A stretch of 64,000 bases of DNA from Puffinus mauretanicus (Eukaryota > Chordata > Aves > Procellariiformes > Procellariidae). The stretch lies in contig JAJKFH010001865.1 of the NCBI GenBank assembly GCA_023333565.1, forward strand, positions 8,246,001 through 8,310,000, written 5' to 3'. Each line of letters begins with the position of its first letter. Positions within the stretch are counted from its first letter, which is position 1. The translations under genes were made by a program, and so were the position numbers. Below the pieces are notes generated by a model, which had not been told where the DNA came from, did not search any database, and was given only the letters and a program-made list of their open reading frames with translations. Shown piece by piece: positions 50,148 through 63,649 of this stretch.

Positions 50148-53100
50148 TAGCTGTACCCCAGCAAGAAATATTGACGAAAATTATTTCGGCTAAAGGCATA
50201 TGAGAGATATGATCTACTTCTCTGTGGAGTTAGTTAAAGAGCATTAGTTATAATCCGTGCAAGACTGTGAATAAATAAAACTCGGTGAATCCTTTTTAGG
50301 AGAGGGAAGAGAAAGACGCCAAAAATGCTTCTGGTTGGCCACATTTTCCCTTTTCTTCTCAACTGGAATTTTTATAAAATGCATCTTTTAATACGGATCT
50401 CCAAAATCCTTCCTAAACTGGGTGATCAACAGCTACATATAGTCTGTCATTATTAGATTTCTCTTCTTGCTCCCTTCTTTAAATATTGTGCAAGATTTAG
50501 CTATTCGTTAATACGAGTAAAGCAGCCTTAATACTGTCACAGAAAGCATTTCCTAACAGATACCAGTAAGTAACACTGGCTTTTGGAATAGGTTGGAAAC
50601 TGGTCTGACCCTCTTCTTACTAGACATTGAATTATTTCTGCATGTTCAGCTGAGAGAAGTCTGGGGATGGAGATGTTCTCTACTGAGAACATTTCCAGCA
50701 GCAGATCGTCCTCTAAGTGTAGAGCAAATTTCACATACAAAAGGGGCTGAGTGTTTAGGTGGTGTTCAAAACCCCACAGGAAGCCCAAGAAAAGAACTGT
50801 TTCTCAGTCCACGAGAGCTAAATGGTAAGGAACGAAGCTTTCTGAATATCCATGGTGAGCACATTCCCTTGTTATTTTGCCATACAAACTGTATTTGTAA
50901 TTACCACTGAATTGTTACTGTGATGTGAATGAGAAGTGGTTGTAAATAGAAAGGATTCTGCTGCAAAACTGGGGGCCCAGCTGGAAACTGTTAGAAACAG
51001 GCATCACTAGTCATATACCACAAATACTTACTCCTTTATGTGAGCTGAGTGTAACACAAAATCTCTAGTAGGCACTGGTCCCCACAAAGAGTTTGCGACT
51101 CCTTGAACTAAAATACTAATTTAGAGTTAGACTTTTCTTCACGCCATGACTCCTCTGCTCTTTCTGGGAATTATGGAGATTTTTAAATAGTACTAATCCT
51201 CACTAGCAGATGGTAGTAGCACTTTGTCAGAGCATTATTACGTTTCAGTTAACACTTTGGAATTTTAATGCAACAAGCTCCTCAACCCCCTCCATAAAAG
51301 AGCCATTTCAAAGCTTACATCTGCATCTGCTGCTGTCCACTGACTTCTTACCATCATGAGAAGTGGCCTTGGAAACAGCAGTATTAAAAATTATAAAATA
51401 CCTTAGAATCCAAGATGGTCGGGTGGAATTTGTGAAATGAACCACAACTGGTAACCTCTGTTGTATTACTAAAGCAATGCTAACAGCAAAATACCTCTCC
51501 ATGGCACGTACTCTGAAACTTGCCTCAAAAACCAAACGCTTGTTATTCCTAAGTACCAGACATTTGATTATTCATTGTAGATGCCTGGAGGTGAGAGGGA
51601 AAGAAAATGGCACACGCTTGGTTCTACAGGGAGGATTAGGCAGAACGAAGGGATGGGGGGCTACAGGGATGACTTTAACTGCTTCCAAAGCACTGACAAT
51701 TTCAACATTCTATTTGTTACTCCGAGCTAGTGGTACAAAATGATGCAAGAACCTTGTTTATATAAAGTTAGCTCTCTCTCCCTTTCATGTTCTGGATGGG
51801 AGTCTGTAAACCTACTATTTTTTGAAAACAGTTGTACTCCTTACTTGACACAACACAAAGAGCCAATTAATTCTAGCCTCAGGGACATTTGGCAGTCTTA
51901 CAAAAAGTGGGGGAAAAAAAATGCATCCCTTTAAAAAAAAAAGCTAAAAAAAACCCCCATGGTACTTTAATGAACAGCTTTTTTTCCTTTTTTACTCCTA
52001 AATCCTGCAGAAGATGACTTTCAGCAATAGCAGTTTCCAAATGCTATCATTATCTACCTTCCCCTGAGGAAGTATTTACCTCCCCCTCCCATACATCATT
52101 CAGCCCTGTTATTAGAGATCATTGATCTCAAACAGAAAAATATTTAAAAACCTATTATCCCCAATTCTTATTGTGTCTCATTTAGAGGAAATACAAGTCA
52201 GCAGCTGCCCCTTTGCTGCTTTGAATGGGGGTTGGACAAGGCTGATATTGACAGAAAACCAGACTTCAGCCTCAACAGCCCAAATGAGGACATATGCCGC
52301 AAGATAAGCATGAAAGCAGATCCACTCACCACTCTGGAGCTTCGCTGAAGAGAGGTCTAACTTTTAATGCAAGCTATGCAGCTATTCAAGAGAGGAGGAG
52401 AAAGCTAGAGCTCTCCCTCTCACTCCATGGAAGACACCACAGGCTTTGAATCCAGAAGCATGCGGCATTATTTTCCCTTTCCTTCCTTCCTAAATTAATC
52501 AAAAGTCAATGGAGCAGAAGCTGTGGCTTGGTGCATCCCTTCCTCCCACTCACCAGCCACAGAAGCTGAGCTTACATGGAGGCACAGCACAAACCAGCAA
52601 TGAACTGCTGCACAGAGGAAGCTAAGGAAGATTATTTAATCAAAGGGATAATGCTAAGGCACAGGGAGGTACAACACACTTGGAGTTTTCCTGGGAGCAG
52701 AGGGGTGGAAGATGATACTTTCAATACTCATTGTTTGTATCTGTGTGCAACATACTAGGCAATACAAAGATACAATGGATCTCACAAAGTAACCAGGTAC
52801 AATTACCAGCTAAAGAAAAAAAAAAAAAAATTAAGATCTACCACAGAAATCAAATGCTTTACAATAAAACTATAGAGGCTGGACGGGGAGAAACAATCCC
52901 ATTTTCTAATCTATAATTTAGTTTCTTTAAAACTTAGTATTATCTTCTAGATATGTTGTATTCAATGCATCGTTTGCATTATATTATTATTCTTTTCAGT
53001 AATACTTGGGCCATTCCAGTGCCTCGCTCCTTTGGATTTCCCAACTTTCCTCAAATGCATACATATATACCTCCTCTATATGGCCTGTCCCAGCTGTTTA

Positions 53101-53911
53101 AAGCCCAGTCTCCAGCCCACATAAGTGTAACATTACCTGCTATTCCCTAGAAGGATCCTGTACTCTTAGAAATCTAGCCTGGCCCATCACTCAGGCTAGC
53201 TCCCTCCAAATGTTTCCTGCACCCCTCCACCATCCAACAAACTCCCACCACTGCTAACCATAGCCCTCCACCCCCTTCCAAAACTCCCATGTAGAAGGCA
53301 CCACCAGAACCTTCCCCACAGCACTGCTGCTGATAACGCTTTGTTTCCTGCCAACTCGTGCTGTCCTTTACCTGCAAACTCCTCCTTCCCTTGCAGGTAG
53401 GCACAGCATCGATGATGTCCCTAAGACATCAACCCTCTGTGATGGTGACACCAAGCGCTGCTGATCATTCCCTGTCTAGTATATATATGTTACATACAGA
53501 ACACGCTTTTCTCCCGCCCACTTCCCTCAGCCATTTTATTTGAAGTAGTCCCTATACTCTTTGCAGCACTGGCAAAAATGAGAGAGAACTTTTTCAAGTA
53601 GATGGGCATTTCTCATGTATGTCCAGGATACAATCCAATTCCGTAACAGGAGAGCTACTCCAAGGAGCTGGAAAATCATTTCTCTAGATTGTTTCAATAA
53701 TATTTCAATAACATTCTAGAAACTCTGCAAGGCTAGCTAATGAGGCTGTGGATGCTTTTAGAATCGCTGGATATATTTAAATATCTCTTTTAAACAAACT
53801 AAGGCATTTTGCAATATATATTGTTCCACCTTCCCAAAAAGGGCTCTTTTCTTTCTACCTAGACATCTTCCAAAACTGTACCATGAAATATTTGTCCAAA
53901 CAGAGAGAGAG

Positions 53912-53930
53912 CGCGCACACATGTGCATAA
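53912..53930. repeat. GCGCGCACACATGTGCATA alternating tract
   Basis: 19 bases of alternating purine and pyrimidine, next to an AG-repeat (CAGAGAGAGAG) on its left. Third such tract in the window. Confidence 0.65.
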
Positions 53931-56900
53931 CCGTGCATTAGTTCTTGTACTAGGTAAAGCCAGAGAGTAATATGTTAGCAGCTGATGAGATAATGATTGT
54001 TTTTATTTTGCCAATTTAACCAATGTTATTGGCAATAAAGCATTGCAGGTAATGATTATACACACATCACTAGCCTCCATTTCCCATCAACTCTCTTACC
54101 TCACAGCACTGTAACTGTTGTTACCACATGCCCCAAACCAGGGAAACACTGACATCAGCCACGCCGCATCTGCCCAGTCAGTACATCCCGGTAGACATAT
54201 CTACGTGCTTTCATTCCTTCATACCCAGAGTGATCATTCACGAACATGAATGAATGAATCTGTCTTTCAAAAGACGCCAAAAGATTTGCAAATTTGTATC
54301 CTGGTGTACAAACCATCTGAGTTGCAGAGAGATCCAAGCCCTCTCTTTTACTTCATCTTGAAGTCTTCTGACAGCCCACCTTTTGTTTCATATTTGTACA
54401 GCTTCTAGCACAGTGGGGTGCCATTTCACGATTTGTATTCACATTATGACTTCCTGCAAGTAAAAAACCTCCCAAATCTCTGTGTTGTTACTTAAAGTAG
54501 ATACTAATGTCACCCCAAATTAAAGAAAAATCCGGTCAAATATTTTCAGAAAGAATAATCCCTCCGATTACTGAAAAAGTGAGTGTTTATACATGGTATA
54601 TGCATACATAAATACATACCCCATTGCTAGTTATTAGCCTGTATCATGGAGCTGGAAATTTAAATAGTACCTGTGTAGTACATTTTAAAAGATATTTATA
54701 GCAAATATATCAGTGGATATACTGCAATGCTGCTTGCATCTGTATGTTCACAAAGGGGAGAGCTGAAGACAGACTAGCCTTAAGCAGGATAGTCAACTTT
54801 TCGGGGTATGTTTGTCTCAAAAGACGGCAAATAAGTGGAATTCCAGAGAAATAAAAAGATAAAAAGCTTCATCTGTCCAAATAACAGGTATTTGTGTTAT
54901 GGTATGTTTAACTTTGTTCTTCCTGGACAGAAAATACATATTTAAGAGTATAGAACATAGAAACCATCACAACTGCTTGCCATGAACTTGGAATACGAGA
55001 GAGAAAGAAATGAATAAAAATAGTGAAAGGGAGAAGAAGTATGTGTATTTTAATACTACCAATAATAGCTATCACCTTCACTTGTCATTTAACACACAGC
55101 CCGTACTGTACACTGGCTGTACACTGCCAGTACTCTACACTGGCCTGACGGAATGAGAACCAGATCTTTTTCCCTTTAACAGTTCTCCAGTACATAAAAT
55201 GATTTAAAAACATTCTCAGATATTTTAAGCTGAACACTATAAAGATTGCAGGACAGCAAAGGATCTACAACAACAAATATTCTTGCTTAATAGTGTTTGG
55301 TCCAGAGATGTCCCTGCTGTGTGCATTCAGCCCATGATATACTGCCAGACAACTTTTAATTCTGGTTGCAATCAGTGAGGTAACTCTGCAACAGTCTCTT
55401 GTGAAAAAACAACTGACATCTTCAAAACATCCCGATGGCTCAGGAGCCTAAGCTCAGCTGGCAGTCAGTCAGACTCGAGCTCCTGCGTGTTTTAAAACCA
55501 AATCAAGTTACCATCTTTTCATCAGGTCTGGGACCCAAACACAGGTTTTGAGTTGGAGTCCCAAGGCAAGGAAGCCTGCCCCATGCACATTTTCATTTCT
55601 CTATTCAAAATGGATTTGCAAAAGTGGTCATTGTTAAATCTGTATACATTAAAATACGGCACAGCAAATCCAGGCCTGACATTCAGGTCTGCTGCTACAC
55701 ATCCTTTGCTCTCTCTGGAGTTCTCATCCAGAGCTACTTTCCACAGCACCGGAGCAGTGCTATTTGATTTTGATTTATCACAAGTGAATTATTATAATGA
55801 AATCACCAACTCGATTTAAGCCTCTGAGAAAGATATGGTTGGACTAACAAAAAATTGTTCTGCAAAACAAGCAATTATTGTTAGGTTCACTGGATATTGG
55901 CCTTAGCAATCCAACTGATTATAGAAAGTTAATGATTTAAAAAGCAATGAAGAAGTAAAAGATTAAATCCTTTAAATCTGCATGAAAGACTCCAAGAGGA
56001 ATTTTACAGTGATTTTCACTGCATATTTTATTAGATATGTGATATTTTATTCATGGGCAAAGCAAATACAACAATTAGGAATAATTAGCATTTCAGCACA
56101 GAGTGTTATCTAATAGGTTAAAATACACATATAATTCTTCATTTAAATTCTGTATTTCACATTTTCCCTTTCTGGTTCAGAACTTTTCCATTTAGCATAG
56201 CACTTACAGGAACATTATACAGCTCCCGAAGAAACAGAAACAGAGAGCGCTAGTGGCTCTCGCCTTTGATATCTTATTTTCCTCTGCTCCTTGCATTTTT
56301 ACTCATTTTCTTTTTCAATTTCCTCTTGAGCATAGCTTGTCAGATAAATGCGGCCTAACTTTCAGGAAACTTTTTCCCTTTCCTCTTTTTTTCCACCCTA
56401 CTCCCCTGTCATTCCAGAACTAATGTTCAATGAAAACCTACTTTAAATCTAACCCTGCACTCACAAATCCACCAGTCTACAGTTGACTAAAAGTACAGTA
56501 TTTGTCTCTGTACCACCTCTTCCACTACAACTTTAATGTTACAGAGGAATATTGTACTTACTGTATTATGCTTTCTCATTAAGCTAGTGACACTTTTTAT
56601 GTTTTTTTTGTTTTGTTTTTTTAATGTAACCACTTTGAGCTGATGCGGTTACCCCAGACCAAAGCAGGAACAAGACTCTCCAGCTGAAGTGCACTCTGTG
56701 GTACAACACAGAATACAAAATACCTCCTTCTCCAATTTAAGTATATTATCACTGAAACTAGGATATAAATTTTGAACCTTACAAAATTACAGCACTGCAC
56801 AATTTCAAGCCTGTTCCCTTGCCAAGTTTCATAACTGTCATCCAAATACCAATACATTTCATCTACTAACCTTCAATTTCAGCCTGTGTCCTCCCTGTTA

Positions 56901-57842
56901 CACAGATCAGTTGTAACTCTCCAAGTCACAAAAAACATTATTAATTATAGCGGTTGCAGACACAAGAGAATCTTTCCCTTACTCCATCGTCTCTCACATA
57001 AACCGTTTGGCCAACAATATCCAGAAAACACAGCCTGACTCCTATAATGAAGAACAGCAAAGGAAACGGCCCTGCTGGTGCTCATGGGAAGAGATTGAAG
57101 TACAGAAAGATATGGCAAGACAGACACCTTTTCCTCACCCATTCTTCCACTAGGTGCTTCCATTTTAGTCTCTATGTTTAAATTACTACTTCTACATCAA
57201 GACTACACAATTAAATTCTACTTCATAGTGGGAGACAACAGCACTTTCCCTTCTCCCTGGGCTGCTTCAAACGCACGAGCCAGCCATACCCACACAGTTT
57301 TGCCCAGGCCCTCCTCACTTTGTGTTGAGGATGGTTTAACTGGCACAGCGGCACACTCACTTCACATGCACTTAGCTCATATTCTGTGCCAAGTGCCACA
57401 TTGCACCAGCTCAGTATTGCACCTTCTCCAATACAGTCCACTAGTCTAGACGAGCAACAAAGCCATGGCCGACATTACTCTAAAAAAGGCCAATGTAGCT
57501 CATTTTGGTAACTACTGCAAGCAAACAGCAGTTGCTACTCTTACTTGCTAATGGACATAGTAGATAGTGCAGGAAGATAAAATAACGTCACAGAAGGAAA
57601 GGAATCGCATCCGTATCCAAGAAGCCCAGTAGGAAACTAGTTGCTAGACAGCCAGTCAGTCTGGGGTACAAAATGCCCCTGAGAAACATGAGCTTTCATG
57701 CCCAGTTCCCAGCCACTACAACAGTTTGCCGGCAAACGGTGTGTAATGCTTTACTGCTGGACTGTGACTGTCATACTTGCCTCTTGGCACTTCTAGATAG
57801 CACAAACAAATGAGTATTCCTTCTGGAATTCAAATCTAATTT

Positions 57843-57860
57843 AAAAAAAAAAAAAAAAAA
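57843..57860. repeat. A18 homopolymer
   Basis: Uninterrupted run of 18 A on the plus strand. No mobile-element body recognised beside it. Confidence 0.9.
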
Positions 57861-59825
57861 GAAAACCAAAAAGTGACATCTGAGTTTGCAGATGCAGAAA
57901 GATATCCTAGTTTGCCTCATTACCAGTGTATCACCTGAAGTCAATATTTTGCACATATCAAGCTATCATGTATCATAATATATACTTACATAACATGTTT
58001 TCAGAGTTTGATTTTCTTACATTTACTCAAAATATAGATAATTTTATGAATACTGTTTCCTTTTCCTATTGGTCATTTTTAAGTCCAAACCGCAACAGTA
58101 ATTGTCTATGTCTAATAAGTTTTTTAAACATTGAAGGTCTAAAACACAAATTATGGTTGGAGAGTGTGTAGATGAAGAGAGTTTTACCATGCTGTCATAT
58201 ATAGTTCAGGATTAGGAAAATTAACTAGAAACTGATAGCCAAATAGAACTACTCTTTCATATAGTCTATTTTTAAAATCATCGTTAGCGTGCTGAAAAAA
58301 AAAAAAAGCAGCAATGGAGTAGCAGTGACAAAGAGTAAAAATACAAACCTCAAAAGGCAAAAGCCTCCAATAAATTTCAGCAAAAACAGACTGTCATGGC
58401 AGATTATAGATAGCTATATATCAAATGGAAGAAAATGATGTCAGTTCAAGTCTATATCTAGGGAGTAACCTAATGGCTTACAAAAGTCATCTCCTGCCAA
58501 TACCACTTGCTTTACAGGGCCAGGGAGTGGAAGAGAACCATATTTAATGCCTTTGTTCATTAAGTTAAATGAACCTTAGTTGGTAGGTTTATGTAGTCAC
58601 AGTCTTAAAAGATTTTTCTCCAGTGTGTTTTTTCAAAGATGGCATTGTGAGAATAAAGACTCTGTGCATCCATAAGTAGACATCTGAAAGCACACAGCAG
58701 CAGCAGCGATACCATGTCAGGCATTTGTTAGGACACCACTTGAAAACGGATGGTTGGGTTTTTTTCCTCCGTCTTTACCAAGGACAAAGAACTTGAAGTA
58801 ACGCTAAGAATTACTTAAGAACATGAAAAGAAGCCGCTTGCTGTAGTCAGCAATCCATAGGCTCAGTTTAAAAATCTTCTGAAGTCAACTAAGCAACTCA
58901 CCTGGATTATGACAGACTCTGGATAAGCCCCTGGTGATCACTAAAACACTCCAGAAAGCAGTGACACCTAACGGCAAGCATGCCTTTGGAGGATAGCAAG
59001 TCATAATATATGGCATGAAAAATTATCCCTCTTTAGCTGCAGAGTAACTAGCACTAAAACACATTATAGGGACTGGAATACTGACACAAATCTAAGCACC
59101 TGGGAGAGAGTTTAAGAAATAGCACACATAGAAACACAGTATGCCACGCATGCTGTGCATTTAAGTAGAACACAGTTAATAATGAAACCTACTGGCTGCT
59201 AAGCCACAGTGCGCTGTATTCCAGGTCTTCATCCATATGTATGTTTAAAATAAGCAAGTAACCTTGGCACATTCTAGAGCAGGGAAAGCAGAGACCTGAA
59301 CACTCATCTGTAGACACTATAGACACATAGAGTTTTATTTGTTTTTAATAAATCTGTTTTGCTTGCTTGTCCTGCGCTTTACAAAATCTATGCGAGAATA
59401 CTGTAATGAACAGTTAGTGACATACACTACATACCTTCTAATGAGGCTTTACCAATAGCACAGCAAATTAAATTCTTATTACCAATGCACAACACAATAC
59501 TAGCCAAGCTGCGTTGTAGTACAACGGCTTACAAAATGAAACATGGATGTGCATACCACCAAGCTAGATGACTCCCTTCCCCTTACAAAAAAATTTTACA
59601 TTTTAAGGGCACTACCACATCAACAGAAGATGTAAGCAACAGACCCCATGTTGGAATTGCCTTAATATTATTATTAATGGTACAGAAGAGCTTAAAAGTA
59701 TGAACCAAAACTCAGGACCCAGCAATGCTGGGAACTTGTGTAACACAAGGAATGCAGCAGCCCTGGCCTGCAAAGTCTAAAAGCTGAGAGGAGTAAGGGA
59801 AGAGCAGATCTAATTTTCTCTCTTA

Positions 59826-59913
59826 GAAAAAAAAATATAGTATATATTAAAAAAAAATATTAAAAGCATATATATAAATATATGTAAAAGCACATATATA
59901 TAAAGTATATAAT
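59826..59913. repeat. AT-rich imperfect tandem with TATA words
   Basis: AAAAGCATATATATAAATAT and AAAAGCACATATATATAAAG are two copies of a unit of about 25 bases, preceded by A-runs and ATAGTATATATT. Probably an unstable AT repeat. Confidence 0.8.
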
Positions 59914-61959
59914 TTCTGAATTTGCCATTGAAAATAAAAAAGCTAAGAGCAGTATGCAACTGACTGCGAATGACTGAAGCCACTGATAAACATAAAAAAA
60001 CAACTTGCAATAATCAGGGTGCCTGAACTATTGCTGCACACTGCTGTCATGAATTAGCCTTTAAAAAGGCTCAAAGTGTATTTTTTCAGGAACAACTTTC
60101 GTATCATACTATGTGACTGCTGCCCTAGGTGATTTTACTGCACCTAATACACACGTATGTGCATATATGTTTCTATCTGCACAATAAGAAATCCATATGC
60201 GCATGCAAATATATTACTATGTACATGTCAAGGGAAAAAAAATGAGCACAAACTACAAAATATAAAAGCACGAGACCAACGGTAGAAGATACAAAGCATA
60301 CAGAAACTGTGCAGTTGACAAGGAATGCCACCTAATCCCTGCTTAATTAAAGCACTGTTCTAAACTCCTGTTTAGGGAGTGAGGAGTGTGGGACGCCTGA
60401 TGTATGAAGAAAATATCAGGCAGCGTGGCTAATCTCAAAGACTTTGGAGCTTTCGAGCTACATAAATCAGAGCGACTTTTTGAATAGCCTCATAAAACAC
60501 AAAATCATTGCCATTCCACTCACGACTTTCAGATTCTTCCTACAGCATACAGATCATTAGGAAACTTCTAAGCAATCAAGTAATGTGGGGCTGATGAAAT
60601 GACTCAATGCATGGGCTGAGAGAAGCAGCATAATACAGAATTGCACAGTTTTGACATGGTAACCCTGCCCCTTTCTTTCTTATATAGGGGTAAGGTAAAT
60701 TACAGTGGAGTCAATTCATGTCAACATTTTCACAAGAGTGCTTAATGTAGTCTTTCTGAACTGCCAGTTCCCATTTATAATAGCAGGGCAGCAGAAATGT
60801 ACAGACTATAAGCAGCCCTACCAACATTTAAAATATAATATAGGAAAATGTTTATTTTTAAATGTGCGCATTTACATACACACAGACCTGCTCTAATGAT
60901 CAAAAGCAGCAGCTATAATCATTCAGAAGACAGAAATATGAAAAAGCGTATCACAGATAAATATCAGTCACTGTACCTCTCCCACTGCCACCACCAAGTC
61001 ATTATTCTCTACTCACTAAATTGTAACATTTTCTGTCATTGTCCAAGAGATGGCTGATAACATGATTCGATATAGAAAACATCCCTTTCAGGAAACACAC
61101 CAAATAATACATAGGAAAGCAAGACAGTTAGGTACATTACTGAAAAAGAGAGTGCTATCAGAAAAAGGGTATGCACAGGTAACATGTTATTTCTTATGAC
61201 CATCTGCCCCTCCCAAACATGGGAAAATATTTTCCACTTGAATACCTTAATACTGTAGAATGAGAAAAAGATAATGCATTTATTTTGTTTGTTGTCTAAG
61301 GCATCAGTATACTAGCTCTGGTAGTATTTCTTTTCCCCTGAACTGAGCATTTTGTTTTCTTCTTTGGCTTTATGAATTCTTCTGTGGTTAATTTGTTCTA
61401 GAGTACCCTGCTACTGCTTTTCATAACTCATATAAATAAATACAGTTTATTATATATGTCTAAATATTTTATACATAAGTTTACTCAGTACAAGTGGAAG
61501 AAAACAAAAAGTGGTCAGAACATCCAGGTCACAAAATACGGTGGTGTTACTAGGGGCCAGATTTTCATCTGGGAGCCGTACAAGTTGGAATATTTAGCTG
61601 TCTACCCATTTAGTGTTAAATGAGTTCTAATTTCAGGTCATTTATTTTCAGTGTATTCATTCTAATAGATTTAAAGCTCTGTGTAACAATTATCAGTTTG
61701 CCATTTTCATGGCAACATAAACCAGTCTATAAAAAGAGGTAATCCCCTTGTATTAATTGTCTCTCAAGACAAATTAATCGTGTGAGAAGCAACTACTTTG
61801 ATATTTTTTTTGCTTTCAGTGAGGATTTACTCTGTTGATGCATCTAATCACCAACAGCATTATAAAAAACATCAGTGGTAAAATGTTTATGTATGATGAA
61901 TGCAACACAAGTGAAACAAACAAAATTGTCATTAACACGAAGAGAGAAAAGCTGCCGTC

Positions 61960-62299
61960 TCCCTTGATGCTAGTGCAAAGGCATACAGCACGCCCAGCAA
62001 CGCTCCGTTAGCCGGGAGGATGGGAGACAGGGGAAAGAAAAACTCCTTATCTGCTACACAGCCAAATTTCCCCACAAATCCTAAGATTTGATCGGCTTGT
62101 TACAAGCTCTTAAGAAAGAAATCGTAAGACGAACCGTCTCCTAGTGTCGCTTTAACAGTCTACAACTGGGGAGAATTAAAAAAAAAAAAAGTCGTCATTC
62201 GCCCTTTAAGAGGAGGGCATAAAGCGCTGCCTCCCCTCTGCAATGTTTGATGCTCCAGTCGCATACAGCTGTAAGGACTGACCCCTATAAAGTTGCGGT
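61960..62299. other. transition between intron and CpG island
   Basis: GC content rises stepwise here. There are scattered CpGs, a poly-A run at 62178-62191 and two TATAAA-like strings to the right (near 62286 and 62491), none with a supporting start site. No gene seen. Confidence 0.5.
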
Positions 62300-63643
62300 A
62301 CCTAAAAGAAGCGGTAGCCCGTGGCGGTGTAGGGGGGCGGGGGGCTACACGAAGGGCTGGCGCATCGCTGCCCAAATATCGGTGTCCTGCAGGAAAGCTC
62401 CTGACGGCCGGGCTTCCCACACGCTCTTCCCACCCACTTCCCCTTTCACAGAAACCCGCTACGGATCCCCACGACAAGCACCGGCAGACATGTTTATAAA
62501 GCCAACCCCGGGGAGAGCAGCGGCTGCCCCAGGGCCGCGGCCGCCACCGCCCCGGGGACCTCCCCAAAACCCCTGCCCCCAAATGCACCTTCCCCGGGGC
62601 AGCACGGCGCCGGCCGCCCGCCCGCCCCCGCGTTTCCAGGCTCCCGCTCCGCCTGCGTGCGGTGCCTGCAGATGGGCGAGCGGCCGCGGAGGAAGCGCCT
62701 CCTCTCCTCCTCTCCCTCCCCGCGCACCCCCGGCCGGCGTAGGGGGCGACCCGCTCTCGCCAGTCGCGGGAACAAAACGCCGCTCGGCAGCGGGGCTCGG
62801 CGCTTCCCAGGATGCGCCCGCCGAGAGGGAGGGCTGCCGGGCCAGGGGTGGCTCCGGATCACGGGGAGAGAGGGGACGGGCGGCAAGGGGGAAGCCCGGC
62901 GCCCTCTCCCTGGCTGGGAGTGCGGGCAGCGGCGTGCATGGGCATCACCCGAGCGGCCTCGCCGCGGCCGGGAGCGGGGGCCCGCCGCCACTGCCAGCTG
63001 CCCCCCTGCACCCGTCGCCAGCGGGGGAGGCCGCTATCCATCCCGGGCGCCGCGGCCCCGGGAGGCACCCGGCCGGCCGGCAGCGTGGCGGCCCGGGCAG
63101 GGGGGCGCGGGGCAGCCAGAGCCCCCCGCCCCTGCGTCCGCCGGCCCGCGGGAGGGGAAGCGCTCACGTTGCCAAACCACCTGTTCCGCCGCGGGAGAGG
63201 AAGGCGGGATGGGGGGGGGTGGGGTGAAGGAAGGAAGAGGGGGGCCTTTGCGTGGCTGTCACGGTGGTGTGGGAAATAGGGGGAGGCTTGGGGTCCCCGC
63301 GCCCGAGGGCGAGCCGGGGCAGGAGGAAGGCAAACTGGAGCTGAGGGGCTGCGGGGAAGTGCCCGAGCTCTGCCCCCCCGAGATCATCAGCCGCGCAAAA
63401 CCTCAAGGTCTAAAGCACTCACATACCCCGCTGACAAGAAACCTTTACACAGAGCGGTAGGGGGAAAAGAGGACGCCTAAGATCCTGGTGGAAAGCAGTT
63501 ATAAGAGGGGAACAAACAAAAAAGGCAAACGAGCAAGGGCTAAAAGAGAGCGGGGGCTGCGGGGGGAGGAAGCCTGCCAAGAGAGGGAAGGTTGCAAAGG
63601 AGAGCTGGAAAAGTGTCCAGCAGCACCAGCAGACGCAGCACCC

Positions 63644-63649
63644 CCTTAC
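63644..63649 (-). other. GRID2: 5' splice site of GRID2 intron 1
   Basis: On the minus strand the exon ends ...CATATCG and continues GTAAGG, a strong U1-type donor. Splitting after the first G of the Gly30 codon gives a phase-1 junction. Reading through the donor would replace the conserved residues after DSIIHIG with unrelated ones (KGVLRLL...), which supports splicing here. Confidence 0.9.

Larger units (their letters stand above)
46646..61959. other. long repeat-poor intronic stretch, no gene
   Basis: About 15 kb approaching the CpG island with no LINE or LTR recognised. Only Z-DNA-type tracts at 50.1 and 53.9 kb, poly-A runs (52.8, 57.84, 58.3 kb) and an AT-rich patch at 59.8 kb stand out. 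No coding signal. Confidence 0.5.
1..63649 (-). other. GRID2: GRID2 intron 1, 5' part
   Basis: Everything left of the exon 1 donor is read as the first part of intron 1. GRID2 is known in vertebrates for very large early introns. I saw no segment encoding the residues expected to follow DSIIHIG, so exon 2 is outside. Apart from repeats the intron shows stop-rich frames throughout and no second gene. Confidence 0.8.

Noticed and set aside
55430..55500. CTCAGCTGG and GACTCGAGCTCC as a tRNA-like A-box and B-box pair
   Set aside because: Both boxes deviate from consensus and the flanking bases cannot form a cloverleaf.
58630..58660. Minus-strand ATGCCATCTTTGA resembling the start of GRID2 exon 2
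   Set aside because: No AG acceptor precedes it and the reading continues AAAAAACACAC, not the conserved acidic residues expected.
62250..63227. Long plus-strand open frame as a protein gene
   Set aside because: Composition is that of GC-rich DNA (Pro, Gly, Arg, Ala), no domain is recognisable, and it overlaps a CpG island and the GRID2 intron. Several other frames here are open for the same reason.
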